Assembly: GCA_016706255.1 (NCBI GenBank)
Contig: JADJJZ010000003.1
Coordinates: 964,501-1,028,500, forward strand
Origin: Bacteroidota bacterium
GTDB lineage: Bacteria > Bacteroidota > Bacteroidia > Chitinophagales > BACL12
Reading direction: 5' to 3'
DNA: 64,000 nt
Shown: one piece after another, positions 49,581 to 59,785 of the stretch
How the letters are laid out: each line of letters begins with the position of its first letter
Position numbering within the stretch: position 1 is the first letter of the stretch
Position numbers and translations under genes: made by a program
The notes under the pieces: generated by a model
The model's database searches: none
Seen by the model: only the letters and a program-made list of their open reading frames with translations
What the model was told of the DNA's origin: nothing

Positions 49581-52370
49581 TCACTTTAATATTTTATTCG
49601 ATAATAAATTTCTGGTCAAATTGATTCCATTTACAATTACTTTCACAAAATAAATTCCGGTAGCATAATCAGAAACATCAATTTCAGTTTCACTTGATTT
49701 AATTTCTATTTGTAAAATATTTTTCCCTGATAAATCGCAAATTGAAATGTTTGATGAAGAATTTATATTGAATTGATTATCAATTGACAGGATTATTTTA
49801 TCATTTGCAGGATTTGGGAAAATAAATATTCCATTTTCGTTTTGCAAGCTATTTATTTCTACACCTTCATCTATTAATTTATTGCAGTTATTATCTATTC
49901 CGTCAAATATTTCGGGTGCTCCGGGGTAAATAAATGGGTTTGAGTCATCACAGTCCGTGCTGTCAGATACATAGCCGGTAATTCCGGTTAAACATGAAAG
50001 GGAGTCGATTGTGGGATCTCCGTAACTGTCACCATCATTATCAATAAAAAAAAGTTGCGTGGGTAAACCTTCATCAATCAACAAATTGCAATTATCGTCA
50101 ATTGCGTTACATAATTCGTTTGAAACAGGATTAATAAAGATATTGCTGTCATCACAATCATTACTATCAATTACATACCCGGCAGGTGCGGAGCCGGAGC
50201 AACTCAAAATAGTATTTAATACATTTCCATAAAGATCGCCATCAATATCTGCAAAATATACAACCGGTACATGAATTAGATTATTGAAATCATCGCAATC
50301 CGTATTGTCAATAACATAACCGGGTGGGGGAATCTCATCGCAAGTGTTTATTGAAAATAAATCATTTCCGTATCCGTCAGCATCTGCATCATGGTAATAA
50401 GTATAAAAAGTAAATCCTTCATCAATTAATACATTACAATTATCATCAAAAGTATTACAAATTTCAATCGCTGAAGGATTAATCAAATTATTCAAATCAT
50501 TGCAATCGGTACTATCTTCAACAAACCCCGTAGGTGCAAATCCTGAGCAGGAAATAAATGGAATTAATACATTACCGTAGCCATCTTCATCAGCATCGAG
50601 AAAATAAGTTGTTGCTGTTAATCCCTCATCAATTAATAAATTACAATTGTCGTCGAGACCGTTGCATATTTCCGGAGTTGCGGGATTCATAAATGCATTT
50701 AAATCATTACAGTCTGAATTATCTGCAACATAACCAGCCGGAGCACCATCACATGTTGAAACGGAAATTAAAGGGTTTCCAAATCCGTCAGCATCAAAAT
50801 CTATATAATAATTTGAATAAATAACACCTTCATCAATCAATGCATTACAATTATCGTCCAAAACATTGCAAAGTTCAATTGCATCAGGATAGATTAAAGG
50901 ATTTGAGTCATTACAATCGGTATTGTCAAGAACATAACCTTCGGGAGGAGTGCATGAATTTAGGGGGTCAGATACACTTCCATAACCATCACCATCTGAA
51001 TCGAAATAAAAAATTGTCCCATTTTCACACGACAATTTTATTACCCAGTAATCTCCATTTAATATTTGAGCTTCGGTTTTATCCCATGAAATATCTGAAC
51101 TTGATTCACCACCAATGATATATCCGCCATCAGTGGTTGGCTCGATGCAATAAAAATTATCTGCGCCGCTTCCTCCAATAGTATTTTCCCAAACAACATT
51201 TCCCGATTCATCTAACCTTAATATCCAATAATCTATAACGCCAAGGCAAAATTCTGATTTATCTGCCATAATTCCAGACTTTGAACCTGTTCCAAGTATA
51301 TATTCTCCATCGCTGAGTTGATGGATTTCTGTAAAAACTCCATCCTCACCATCACCGCCAATCGTATTTTGCCAAATTATATTACCTAAACTGTTAAGCT
51401 TCAATATCCAGAGATCCATGTAGCCAATCAAATTCTCCGTTTTATCACCGCCGATTCCTGAATTAGAAGCCCCACTTACAATATAACCACCATCGTTTGT
51501 AATATCAATATAGGTTAGGCTTTCACCTAGGGTGCCACCAATTGTTTGTTGCCATTGGATTAAACCTATATCACTTATTTTCACAATCCAATAATCTGAA
51601 TAACCACCACCACCTACAGTGCCTTCTGTTTTATCTCCTGAAATTAGTGAGCTTGAAGTACCCCCTAATATATATCCTCCATCAGCAGTTTGTTTTATTG
51701 ACTGTAAAACATCAGAACCATTTCCACCTATTGTATTTTCCCATTGTATATCACCTTCTCCATCTAGTTTGATGACCCAATAATCGTATGAAGCAAGGAA
51801 ACAATCCTCACTTTTATTACCCGAAGCATACGAATTTGAATATCCCCCTATTAAGAAACCACCATCAGATGTTTCTATAATATCTCCGTTTCTTTCATTT
51901 AACGTTCCACCTATAGTTTTATCCCATTGTATAATACCCACGCTATTTACTTTCACAATCCAAAAATCATAACTACCTTCATAATTTGGCTCAGTTTTGT
52001 CATAAGAAATATCTGATTCAGATACACCCGCCAAAATAAATCCGCCATCTGAAGTCAATGAAATACTATATAAATCCTCATCTTTATTTCCTCCAATTGT
52101 GTTTTGCCAAAGTATGTTCCCCTCAGTATCAATCTTTACAATCCAATAATCAAACTCACCAAGATTGGATTCTGTTTTATCACCATATATATTAGATCCC
52201 GATACCCCGGCGAGGATATAATTTCCATCTGGGGTTTGTTTAATTGTTTTCAATTTGTCAGTTGATCCGCCGCCAATGGTATTCTGCCATTCGATTTCAG
52301 GCGCCTGTCCGTAAACACGAGTCAAGCACATTAATAAAATTAGGAATATGTATTTTATGAGGTGTTTCAT
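49581..52370 (-). CDS. secreted seven-bladed propeller protein with MopE-type repeats and T9SS domain
   Basis: 929-aa secreted protein. Signal peptide 1-21. Seven propeller blades of about 60 residues follow (22-455), each with 'W.NTIGG....D....I..T.DGGYI..G.S.S....DKTE....DYWIVK.D..G.I'. Six MopE-type metal-binding repeats come next (about 458-840), of the form 'Y.D.DGDGYG..' / 'DCNDSNPLIYP.A.E.CN..DDNCN.LIDEG'; the fourth lacks its second half. A T9SS sorting domain ends the protein ('IFIFPNPANDKIIL' to 'SNKILK'). The Asp-rich repeats probably bind calcium and stiffen the stalk. The role is surface display or adhesion, by inference. The frame is intact, in contrast to its damaged neighbour. 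Confidence 0.88.
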   Translation of the reverse strand: MKHLIKYIFLILLMCLTRVYGQAPEIEWQNTIGGGSTDKLKTIKQTPDGNYILAGVSGSNIYGDKTESNLGEFDYWIVKIDTEGNILWQNTIGGNKDEDLYSISLTSDGGFILAGVSESDISYDKTEPNYEGSYDFWIVKVNSVGIIQWDKTIGGTLNERNGDIIETSDGGFLIGGYSNSYASGNKSEDCFLASYDYWVIKLDGEGDIQWENTIGGNGSDVLQSIKQTADGGYILGGTSSSLISGDKTEGTVGGGGYSDYWIVKISDIGLIQWQQTIGGTLGESLTYIDITNDGGYIVSGASNSGIGGDKTENLIGYMDLWILKLNSLGNIIWQNTIGGDGEDGVFTEIHQLSDGEYILGTGSKSGIMADKSEFCLGVIDYWILRLDESGNVVWENTIGGSGADNFYCIEPTTDGGYIIGGESSSDISWDKTEAQILNGDYWVIKLSCENGTIFYFDSDGDGYGSVSDPLNSCTPPEGYVLDNTDCNDSNPLIYPDAIELCNVLDDNCNALIDEGVIYSNYYIDFDADGFGNPLISVSTCDGAPAGYVADNSDCNDLNAFMNPATPEICNGLDDNCNLLIDEGLTATTYFLDADEDGYGNVLIPFISCSGFAPTGFVEDSTDCNDLNNLINPSAIEICNTFDDNCNVLIDEGFTFYTYYHDADADGYGNDLFSINTCDEIPPPGYVIDNTDCDDFNNLIHVPVVYFADIDGDLYGNVLNTILSCSGSAPAGYVIDSNDCDDSNIFINPVSNELCNAIDDNCNLLIDEGLPTQLFFIDNDGDSYGDPTIDSLSCLTGITGYVSDSTDCDDSNPFIYPGAPEIFDGIDNNCNKLIDEGVEINSLQNENGIFIFPNPANDKIILSIDNQFNINSSSNISICDLSGKNILQIEIKSSETEIDVSDYATGIYFVKVIVNGINLTRNLLSNKILK

Positions 52371-52512
52371 GGAAGTAAATTTAAGGAAAAAATTGGGATT
52401 ACGGTATCATTATTGCTTATTTCAGCGATTTATACCTTGATGAAATATTTGCTGCAAGCCCCCATGAATTGAATACAAATGATAAAGAGTGTTTACGTGA
52501 AAATTTAATCTT

Positions 52513-53649
52513 ATGAAAATAAAACTGCTTCTTTTCAACTGTTTCATTTTACTGACACTAATAGTTAAGTGCCAAAATATGATAACGGCAAATGATTCTA
52601 TGTTTTTAAGAGCGCCTAAAATAAGTTTCAGAGATAAAAACTTGTTTGATACTACCTTTAATCGGATTAACAACACTTTATATCTAAAATATAGAGACAC
52701 CATTTACGGTTCTGAAGGAAGAGTTCGTTATTTATGGTTCCGTAATGAAGGAGATTCACCCGTAAAAATTTTAAACACGTTAACCAGTGATCCATGTTAT
52801 GTTGCCAGCTTTTCACACGACCCAATCAACCCCGGGGATTCTGGTTATTTGTATTGTACTTGTCCATATAATGACCATGAAACTATTGGAAGCACTTTTA
52901 CTATAATTACAGATGACTCAATTTCACCTCAGCTCAAATTAAACTTTAAACTGGTTGCTAAAGACTTTGTTAAATTAATTGATACAATTCTTTATAATGT
53001 GCCTAAGGAAAATGATACAATATTTGCAAGAATGATTTTTAAAAATGTGTCAGGTAAACCGCTCTGGATTGCCTTTGATTCAATTCCAAATTATTTAATT
53101 GGAAAATATATTATTAAATATAATAAAAATCCCTTGCCTGATACTACATATTATAAATTCAATAAAAATCGAGTTAGCAATTATTCACAATCAAGAATAT
53201 ACCCTGATTCAACCGGTTTCATTGATATCTTTTGGTTTCAGCGACCTTATGAATACTCTTATTCACCCGGAATTGCTTTTAACATTTACTTTGATACAAT
53301 TTTATCATCTCAGCAAATTAAATATTTCGATGCTGTTGATTTTTATGGTGAGATTAAAAGATATTATCCTTATTTTGATGTTGAATCAATTAATGCATCC
53401 GGTGTATCAACTCCGGATGGTTTTGTCTTTAAATTCCATTTCAAAAATACCGGCAACCTACCGTTAATCATTTATGAAATTAATGCTCCGGAGTATGCCT
53501 CAGTTACAGTTAATAAAAATGAATATGCTGTAGGAGAGGAGGGGGAAATAATAATCAATTGTAATAAACCAATAAATAGAAGTTTTCAGGTTTCAGTGAG
53601 CACAAATTCTATTTGGAAAAATATTTCACTCCAATGTGAAATTCAATAG
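52513..53649 (+). CDS. secreted protein with two DUF1573-like immunoglobulin domains
   Basis: 378 aa with a signal peptide (MKIKLLLFNCFILLTLIVKC). The first domain (about 55-150) has the DUF1573 pattern: 'YLWFRNEGDSPVKILNTLTSDPCYV', then 'NPGDSGYLYCTC' and 'IGSTFTIITDDSISPQLKLNF' (in parts). The last domain (about 295-378) repeats it: 'FHFKNTGNLPLIIYEINAPEY', 'VGEEGEIIINC'. The middle is unassigned, beta-rich and Tyr-rich. DUF1573 proteins are exported Ig-like proteins of Bacteroidota whose role is not settled. It is the last gene before the integrated element. Confidence 0.75.
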   Translation: MKIKLLLFNCFILLTLIVKCQNMITANDSMFLRAPKISFRDKNLFDTTFNRINNTLYLKYRDTIYGSEGRVRYLWFRNEGDSPVKILNTLTSDPCYVASFSHDPINPGDSGYLYCTCPYNDHETIGSTFTIITDDSISPQLKLNFKLVAKDFVKLIDTILYNVPKENDTIFARMIFKNVSGKPLWIAFDSIPNYLIGKYIIKYNKNPLPDTTYYKFNKNRVSNYSQSRIYPDSTGFIDIFWFQRPYEYSYSPGIAFNIYFDTILSSQQIKYFDAVDFYGEIKRYYPYFDVESINASGVSTPDGFVFKFHFKNTGNLPLIIYEINAPEYASVTVNKNEYAVGEEGEIIINCNKPINRSFQVSVSTNSIWKNISLQCEIQ

Positions 53650-53725
53650 TTAATTTCCAAATGGTTCACCAATAATAAAGAAACCTCGTAAATCTTTTAT
53701 TTACAAAGGTTTAAACCTGTTTAGT

Positions 53726-53981
53726 GTGATCCCCCTGGAACTTCCCGACGAATACTCCGTTGCACTTCGTATTGTCGGGATAAACTTCTCGTCCTATTTC
53801 ATTAATTAAATATAAAAATCCGCCTTTGAAGCGGATTAATTTGTTCTTTTCGTGATCCCCTGGAACTTCCCGACGAATACTCCGTTGCACTACGTATTGT
53901 CGGGATAAACTTCTCGTCCTATTTCATTAATTAGGTACATAAAAAAATCCGCCTTTGAAGCGGATTAATTTATTTTTTTTA
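53726..53981 (-). repeat. tandem 126/130-bp repeats, each with a hairpin and a terminator
   Basis: Two near-identical units begin at 53726 and 53852 (GTGATCCCCCTGGAACTTCC), with a third, cut short, at 53982. Each holds a long hairpin (CCCGAC..GTCGGG, for example 53744-53749/53774-53779). Each also holds a terminator AATCCGC-CTTTGAA-GCGGATT (53817-53837; 53946-53966), whose T-run lies on the minus-strand side. Read on the minus strand, each is 'CAGGGGGATCAC..terminator', like the end of a tRNA gene followed by its terminator. Confidence 0.8.
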
Positions 53982-54002
53982 GTGATCCCGCTGGGACTAC
54001 CA
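53982..54002 (-). other. tRNA 3'-end-like sequence, possible attachment site
   Basis: On the minus strand AGTCCCAGCGGGATCACT resembles the T-stem/acceptor end of Bacteroidota tRNA genes, and the minus-strand terminator at 53946-53966 follows. No T-loop GTTCRA and no rest of a tRNA is present. It lies 81 bp before the recombinase ATG, the usual place of an att site. Confidence 0.45.
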
Positions 54003-54082
54003 ATACTGTTCCCGATTGCACCCTATTTTTATGTAATGCCCTGTTTATAACGGTTTCAACTTTTGCAGAGTTGCAAAATGAT

Positions 54083-55099
54083 ATGATTGAAATGAATACC
54101 AATGAAAAGTCTCTTACGGGTCGACAATTAAGGGATGGAATCTACGGTAAGAAACCAACAGATTTTTTTGTATTTGCCAATGGAGTGTGTGAAGAATATA
54201 AATTGGCAGAGCAAATTGGAACTTACGATAAGAACCGATCTATCCTTGCAAAGCTCAAAGCCTATCCCAAAAGTGGTCAACTATGTTTTCAAGACATCAC
54301 CCCTGAATTTTTGGAGGTGTATAGCCAATACCTAAAGACTGAGCACAAGAATAAAACAAATACAGTCAACAAGGATTTTAAGTTTATCCGCAAGGTTTTT
54401 AATGATGCGTATAGGAAGGGAATTATTGAACATAAGGTTAATCCTTTCAATAATTATAAAATGAAAACCGATAAAACGAACATTTGTTTTCTTTTGGAGG
54501 ATGAATTAGCTCTTTTCGAGAATGTAGCAACAACCCCCGGAACCCGATTAGAGTTACACAGAGATATGTTTGTTTTTGCAGGATGGACAGCGGGAATCAG
54601 AATATCCGATCTTTTGCAATTACAATGGAAAAATTTTAACGGAACGCAATTAGATTTTACAATCAAAAAAACAAAAACGCAACTTTCTATTAAGGTTCCA
54701 AACAAGGGACTGGCAATAATAGACAAGTACAAACCGGAAAAGCCGAACAAAAACGCTTTCTTATTCCCGGTATTTTCAGAAGAGTTGGATTTAAATAATC
54801 CGGTAGCAGTTGATCAGGCAATTAGCGGAGCCACAGCCTACATCAACAAGAATCTTAAGATTTTGGCAAAAAAGGCAGAAATCGATAAAAACATAAGTTT
54901 TCATGTAAGCCGACATACATGGGCTACCATTGCATTAAGAAAAGGTGTTACTTTATTGGCGGTTTCAAAGTTATTAGGGCATTCCAATATCCGAGAAACC
55001 ATGATTTATGCTAAAATTGTTAATCCTGATCTGGATTTGGCAATGGATAAGTTTAAGTTTAATGATATAAGTGTTTCACAGAATTTAACTTATCGATAA
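54083..55099 (+). CDS. tyrosine recombinase / integrase
   Basis: 338 aa from the ATG at 54083; the frame continues upstream without an ATG. The SAM-like core-binding domain (about 30-140) has 'FQDITPEFLEVYSQYLKTEHKNKTNTVNKDFKFIRKVFNDAY' (in parts). The catalytic domain follows with Arg in 'AGWTAGIRISDLLQLQWKNF', 'HVSRHTWATIAL' (His-x-x-Arg), 'LLGHSNIRETMIYAKI' (His and the nucleophile Tyr), and a short tail. Bacteroidota integrases usually start with an Arm-DNA-binding domain of about 85 residues. That domain is missing here; the protein begins near 'NTNEKSLTGRQLRDGIYGKK'. It may be N-terminally shortened, or its start may be lost. It would catalyse integration and excision of the element that follows. 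Confidence 0.9.
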   Translation: MIEMNTNEKSLTGRQLRDGIYGKKPTDFFVFANGVCEEYKLAEQIGTYDKNRSILAKLKAYPKSGQLCFQDITPEFLEVYSQYLKTEHKNKTNTVNKDFKFIRKVFNDAYRKGIIEHKVNPFNNYKMKTDKTNICFLLEDELALFENVATTPGTRLELHRDMFVFAGWTAGIRISDLLQLQWKNFNGTQLDFTIKKTKTQLSIKVPNKGLAIIDKYKPEKPNKNAFLFPVFSEELDLNNPVAVDQAISGATAYINKNLKILAKKAEIDKNISFHVSRHTWATIALRKGVTLLAVSKLLGHSNIRETMIYAKIVNPDLDLAMDKFKFNDISVSQNLTYR

Positions 55100-55114
55100 C
55101 GATTAAATGGAATT

Positions 55115-55271
55115 ATGGCAGTAAAACCCATCAACGACAGTGTTGAAGAACATTTCACAAAAATATACCTGCCAGGAGGCTGGAATTCGACAATACACGG
55201 AGGCAATTGGGATTAATTTTTCAAACTTAGACCTTTTCCAACAAATACAATTGCTTGTCAATGAATACTAA
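55115..55271 (+). pseudogene. possible small protein gene with a one-base shift
   Basis: ATG 55115 reads 'MAVKPINDSVEEHFTKIY' and then stops at 55216. In the next frame the sequence continues in protein-like fashion ('CQEAGIRQYTEAIGINFSNL', 'FQQIQLLVNEY') to TAA 55271. Together this makes about 52 residues of unknown type, just behind the integrase. Weak evidence. Confidence 0.3.
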
Positions 55272-55323
55272 AGCTCGATGAACAAGAACATACTAGTGAT
55301 TATCCATTTTTATATCCATAACC

Positions 55324-57128
55324 ATGAATCATCAAATACTTATTAAACCAGTTTTCAAGTAGGAACCTTTTTGCTAAATGTGGATGAATCAGAGGTGCTT
55401 TTTGATTGTGTGAAGTTAGGGCGGTTGAAATTAGAAGTATATGTAAAGTTTGAATTAACCACAAGAGTAATTCCGCAATATTCCTTTGAAGATTTCATGA
55501 ATGGAGTTCCTAATCCTATTTTATTTGAATTAGGCATAACTAAGTTTTTTAATGAATTGGAATTGCACAAAATAATGAAATGGCAGGAAGAAACATTAAT
55601 TGAAGTAGTTGACCGGGAAACAAGTCTGGTTATTAAAGGTTTACAAACAAAATGCAGTTCCGTAACTAAGCCTGAAGAGTTTCTCAAAGGAGAATTGGTC
55701 AAAATAATATTGTTAAAGGAAGCTCCTAAAAATGATATTGGAGAAATAGGCAAACTGATTTTTAATTTATATTCTTTTAAAGGCATGAAAAATAATAATT
55801 TGGATACAACAATATTATTGTATTCCTACGACAATTTTATTAATAAAAGATGCGGCCACAAATTCTTAACACCCTCCAATTTTGAATATTTAAAAGGAAA
55901 AAAGCGAACAAAGAAAGATGTAATATTCACTACCGAAATCACAATTTTTTATATAATTGAAAAATTACGCATTTGGATAGAACTTGTTCTTGAAAAAGGA
56001 AGTTGGAATGAAACATATTTAATTTTTAACTGGAAAGAACGACTGGAGCAAAAATTAGTGGAGGTAAAACAAAGAATTGAAACTGATACTAAGGAGATTG
56101 AATTGAAATTGGTTGATACTCCTGAAAATATGAAAGAACAAGTGCGTTTTAAATATTTCAACTTTTATAGGAGTTCATTCAACAATTTTAACAACAAAAG
56201 ATATTTTGAATTTTATTCCGGAGTCACTTCCGATTATTATTTAAGGAAGTATACTAATTATGGTTATTTTGAAGGCAATCCCTCCAATGAAGTTAAACAA
56301 ATTGGTGAAGCAATATATATTCAAAATATGGCTTGGAGGGCAAATAAAAAATTTGTGGAAGCAGCACAAGATCATTTCGACGACTATAGTGATATGGAAG
56401 AATTTGTAAACGAAATACCTGCAATCCTAAGTCATATGGTATACGACAAGATATCTTATGTAAATACGCAATTATTGGGCAATCCTTTAATGGATGAAAT
56501 TTGGTATTATGGTTTGCCTAAGGAAATGATGGAGTTTAACTACAGAGAGTATTTGGAAAATCATCTTGAAAGTATGATAAATAAACTTGAAGTATATTTA
56601 AAGGAAGCCGAACAAAATAAAGGAATATTGTATTTGCAATCTCGACTGAAGCAGATGCGGTTAAGGAATTTGGATTACCGAAAATATAGATTTACAGATC
56701 AGCATAATAAAATTAAAACAAAATATTCTGAACGGTTGAAAGAATATTTAGAAATTGAAGCAGATTTTATTAATGGAACAAAAGATATTGAAACGCCAAG
56801 AATTTTAACTGTTAAAAGCTCGGGTGAATCATTTGACACAATATTTCCAGGAACCAAGGGAGAATTTATTTTGGATTTGCTTGAAGATTTATCAATTACA
56901 GTAAATGGTATTTCGCAATTAAGCGATAGGAGAAAGGGAGCTGTAAGAGGGGTGGTAGACGCATTACTTGAGAATAATGTCGCCCCCAATATAAGTATAG
57001 AGATTTTATGTAGAATTATAGCTGATAAAATTAGTCTTCCCCTAAATTCAAAACTTAATTTTACCAATATAAGTCAACATTATCAGGCTACTAATACAGC
57101 TTATATTAAAAAGAACTACATACATTAA
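55324..57128 (+). CDS. element-encoded protein of unknown family (about 600 aa)
   Basis: The long frame 55347-57128 has no ATG until codon 43 (only TTG 55371 and GTG 55380). An ATG at 55324 reads 'MNHQILIKPVF'. One additional T in the TTTT run at 55352-55355 would join it smoothly to 'QVGTFLLNVDESEVLFDCV', so I place the start there and suspect a one-base error. The protein is mainly helical and charged, with a central 'FEFYSGVTSDYYLRKYTNYG' and a C-terminal domain 'GTKGEFILDLLEDLSITVNG', 'AVRGVVDALLENNVAPNIS'. The centre faintly recalls RteC of conjugative transposons, not enough to assign it. It sits between the integrase and the HTH gene, a place where regulators or transfer proteins are common. 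Confidence 0.65.
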
Positions 57129-57194
57129 AATTACATCCTATGCAGTCTTATGTAGTCAACTGAAAGGGCACTATCGTTTGCGTTGTTTTACACC

Positions 57195-57208
57195 GTGCAA
57201 TGTTGCAC
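57195..57208. promoter_or_regulatory. palindrome before the HTH gene
   Basis: GTGCAATGTTGCAC: perfect 6-bp arms with a 2-base centre, 20 bp before the ATG at 57228. TATCGTTTG (57174-57182) just upstream is close to a -7 box, so the palindrome may be an operator near the transcription start. Confidence 0.5.
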
Positions 57209-57227
57209 AACAAAAAACAACAGCAAA

Positions 57228-57506
57228 ATGAACGTCATTACGATCCAATCAGAAGCATTTGAGCAGCTTAAAAGTATGCTTGATGCAATCAACAACCGAC
57301 TTACTGCAAAGGAAAAAGAACCAAAGGAAATTTGGCTCGACAATCAGGAGATGATGCAAATGCTAAAAATCTCCAAAAGAACCGCACAACATTACCGTGA
57401 TAGCGGAATGATCTCTTTCTCTCAGGTAGGGAATAAGATTTACTACAAACTATCTGATGTTGAAGATCTTTTAAAGCGCCATTACAACAAGGCTTTTAAA
57501 AGATGA
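57228..57506 (+). CDS. excisionase-like HTH protein
   Basis: 92 aa from the ATG at 57228; the open frame reaches back to TTG 57183. The N-terminal 35 residues are helical and charged. Residues about 38-90 form a winged helix of the MerR/excisionase (HTH_17) kind: 'WLDNQEMMQMLKISKRTAQH', 'YRDSGMISFSQVGNKIYYKL', 'DVEDLLKRHYNKAF'. Such proteins in Bacteroidota integrative elements control excision or transcription. The stop overlaps an ATG of the next frame (ATGA at 57503), so it is probably co-transcribed with the primase-helicase gene. Confidence 0.85.
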   Translation: MNVITIQSEAFEQLKSMLDAINNRLTAKEKEPKEIWLDNQEMMQMLKISKRTAQHYRDSGMISFSQVGNKIYYKLSDVEDLLKRHYNKAFKR

Positions 57507-57550
57507 CATTACGTATCCAATTTCTTAAATGTTTAAACTTATTATTTATG

Positions 57551-59604
57551 AATGTATCATTATTTAAAAACATCAAATATTTTATTGGTGACTGCACTTT
57601 AGAAGAGGTAGTTCACCGAATTAAAAGCGGAGAAACTCAGGAGCAAATACTTGCACTCCGACAATTAAAAGCAGAGAGCAAAGAGGAGGAATATGGAATT
57701 GCTAAGAAGAATCTGGTCAGTTTCACTGCTTCCGGCACTTTTACAAATGGAAGGAAAGTAACTGATCTGGTCGCTTATAATGGAAACATCGTAATTGATG
57801 TAGATAAACTTTCGCCCGTTTTGTTAAAGCAATGTGAGCATATTGCAAAACTTAACTCTTATACTCATGCCTGTTTTATTAGTCCGGGAGGTGATGGACT
57901 AAAAATTATTGTCAGGACAAACGGGACAAAGGAAACACATAAAGACGTATTTAATGCGCTAAAGAACTATATAGAGGAACTCTTGAATGTTTTTATTGAC
58001 GAAAGTGGTTCTGACATTTCCCGACTCTGTTTATTTTCATTTGACACCTCCGCATCGTACAATCCAGATTCCATAATTTTTGATCCATTAAACCTAATTA
58101 ACATGAATAACCAGAAAGAAATAACTCATCCTGAAGCACTTTTTGAACATTGCAAAAGATACACGAATAAAAAACATACCTATGCAGAAGGAACCCGCAA
58201 TAATTATATTCATGCTTTGGCCTGTAATTGCAACAGAAGAGGACTTTCAGAAGAGCAATGCTTAGGCTTTACTATGGCTGAATTTGATTTGCCAAAAGAT
58301 GAAATTAAGAGTGCAGTCAATAGTGCATATAAAAATATTTCTGATCATAACACTGATGAAACAAAAACTAAAAAAGAGAAGATTTCTAATATCAACAAAA
58401 TTGAATCCTTTTTGCTTGAGAAATATGAATTTCGCTTTAATGTAGCTATGGGTACTATTGAATACAAATTACATTCTGATATATTATTTCAGACAATGAG
58501 AGATTACACGGAAAATTCAATGTTTCGGGAAATATTAAAAGCTGGGATAAAATGCAATATTTCAAACCTTAGGAGCATTTTGGGCTCTGATTTTTGTCCG
58601 ATATATGATCCATTTTTTGAATATTTTAATGCACTTTCTGCTTGGGATGGTGAAACTGATTACATTAGTATGTTATCTGAAACTATTAAAACAACCAAAA
58701 AAGAAGAATGGGAAATTTGTTTCAGAAAATGGATTGTAGCCTATGTTGGCTGCATTATTAAGACTGAAACGATTAACCATACTGCAATTGTATTTGCAGG
58801 CAAGCAGGAATCGGTAAGACAACATGGTTAGAAAAACTTGTCCCGGTAGCCCTGAAATCACATTTGTTTTCGGGAACAATAAACCCGGAAAATAAAGACG
58901 CATTGATACATTTATCAGAGTGCATCTTAATTAATCTAGACGAATTAGAAAATTTGAATAAAACCGAAATTGGTTCATTAAAGAGTTTAATTACTTTACC
59001 CTCAGTAAAAATTCGGCGGCCATATATGCGCAACAACGAACTTTCACCACGAAGAGCTTCGTTTTGTGGTAGCGTAAATAATATGCAGTTTTTAAATGAT
59101 CCAACAGGTAGCAGGCGTTTTCTTTGTTTTGAAGTGTTGGAAATCGAATACCAGCATAGCATTGAGATTGATAAGGTGCTTGCTCAAGCAATTAGTTTAT
59201 TTCATTCCGGATTTAAATTCTGGTTTACTCAGGAAGAAATTAAACGGATAAATAAAAACAATGAGGAATTTCAAATGAGATCAATTGAGGAGGAACTCCT
59301 TCTTACTAATTTTGAGCATCCCAATCATAAGAGCACAAATATGTTATACCTAACAGCAACGGATATTGCTGCTAAAATATCACTAAATACAAAAATGAAT
59401 CTTTCCAATGCAAGCGCAATAAGTATTGGTAAAATTCTAAATAAATACAAATTTAATAGAGTAAAAAAAGGTGGAATATATGTTTATGAGGTTTGTTCAA
59501 TAGATTTTGAAAAAATTGATCGGAATACGAGGGAGGCCCCGAGTGATCCTGAATTGAGTGAATTGGAATTAAACGTGCCTCCCGATTCTAACTTGCCATT
59601 TTGA
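57551..59604 (+). pseudogene. VirE/VapE-type primase-helicase, frameshift in Walker A
   Basis: One gene of about 685 codons broken at 58807-58808. Part 1 (57551-58831; in-frame ATG also at 57503) has a BT4734/VirE-N domain ('MNVSLFKNIKYF', 'VAYNGNIVIDVDKLS', 'HACFISPGGDGLKIIVRTNG'), then a primase-C-type region ('NYIHALACNCNRRGLSEEQC'), then the start of the VapE ATPase. The sequence reads '..IVFAGKQ-ESVRQHG-stop'. With one more G in the GG run it becomes 'VFAGKQGIGKTTWLEKLVP' and flows into part 2 (58864-59604), with 'LINLDELENLNKTEIGSLKS' (Walker B and beyond) and 'DPTGSRRFLCFEV'. The family replicates or mobilises integrative elements and satellites. It is inactive as written unless the indel is a sequencing error. 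Confidence 0.85.
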
Positions 59605-59692
59605 ATGCAGGGTAGATTAGGTAACACCAGCTAATGAAATCCTGAAATCATTAAAGTTGGGAATTATTTGGAATAGATTTCACCTAATTACA

Positions 59693-59724
59693 GCAAAATG
59701 GAGCAATTTGTTTGCTCCATTTGC
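59693..59724. terminator. strong hairpin after the primase-helicase gene
   Basis: GCAAAATGGAGCA pairs with TGCTCCATTTGC around a short loop. No T-run follows on either strand, so it may be a terminator of an atypical kind or another structure. Confidence 0.45.
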
Positions 59725-59785
59725 TATGTGCCGGAATTGCAATAATTTGGTTACCATTCTTACCTAAATTCTTTAATAGATTAAT

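Noticed and set aside
53982..54060. Complete tRNA gene before the integrase
   Set aside because: Only the acceptor-end-like 18 bases are present; the T-loop, anticodon arm and D-arm are missing.
58801..58870. Programmed ribosomal frameshift in the VapE gene
   Set aside because: No slippery heptamer or stimulating structure is seen, and the shift falls in the middle of the essential Walker A motif; a one-base loss is simpler.
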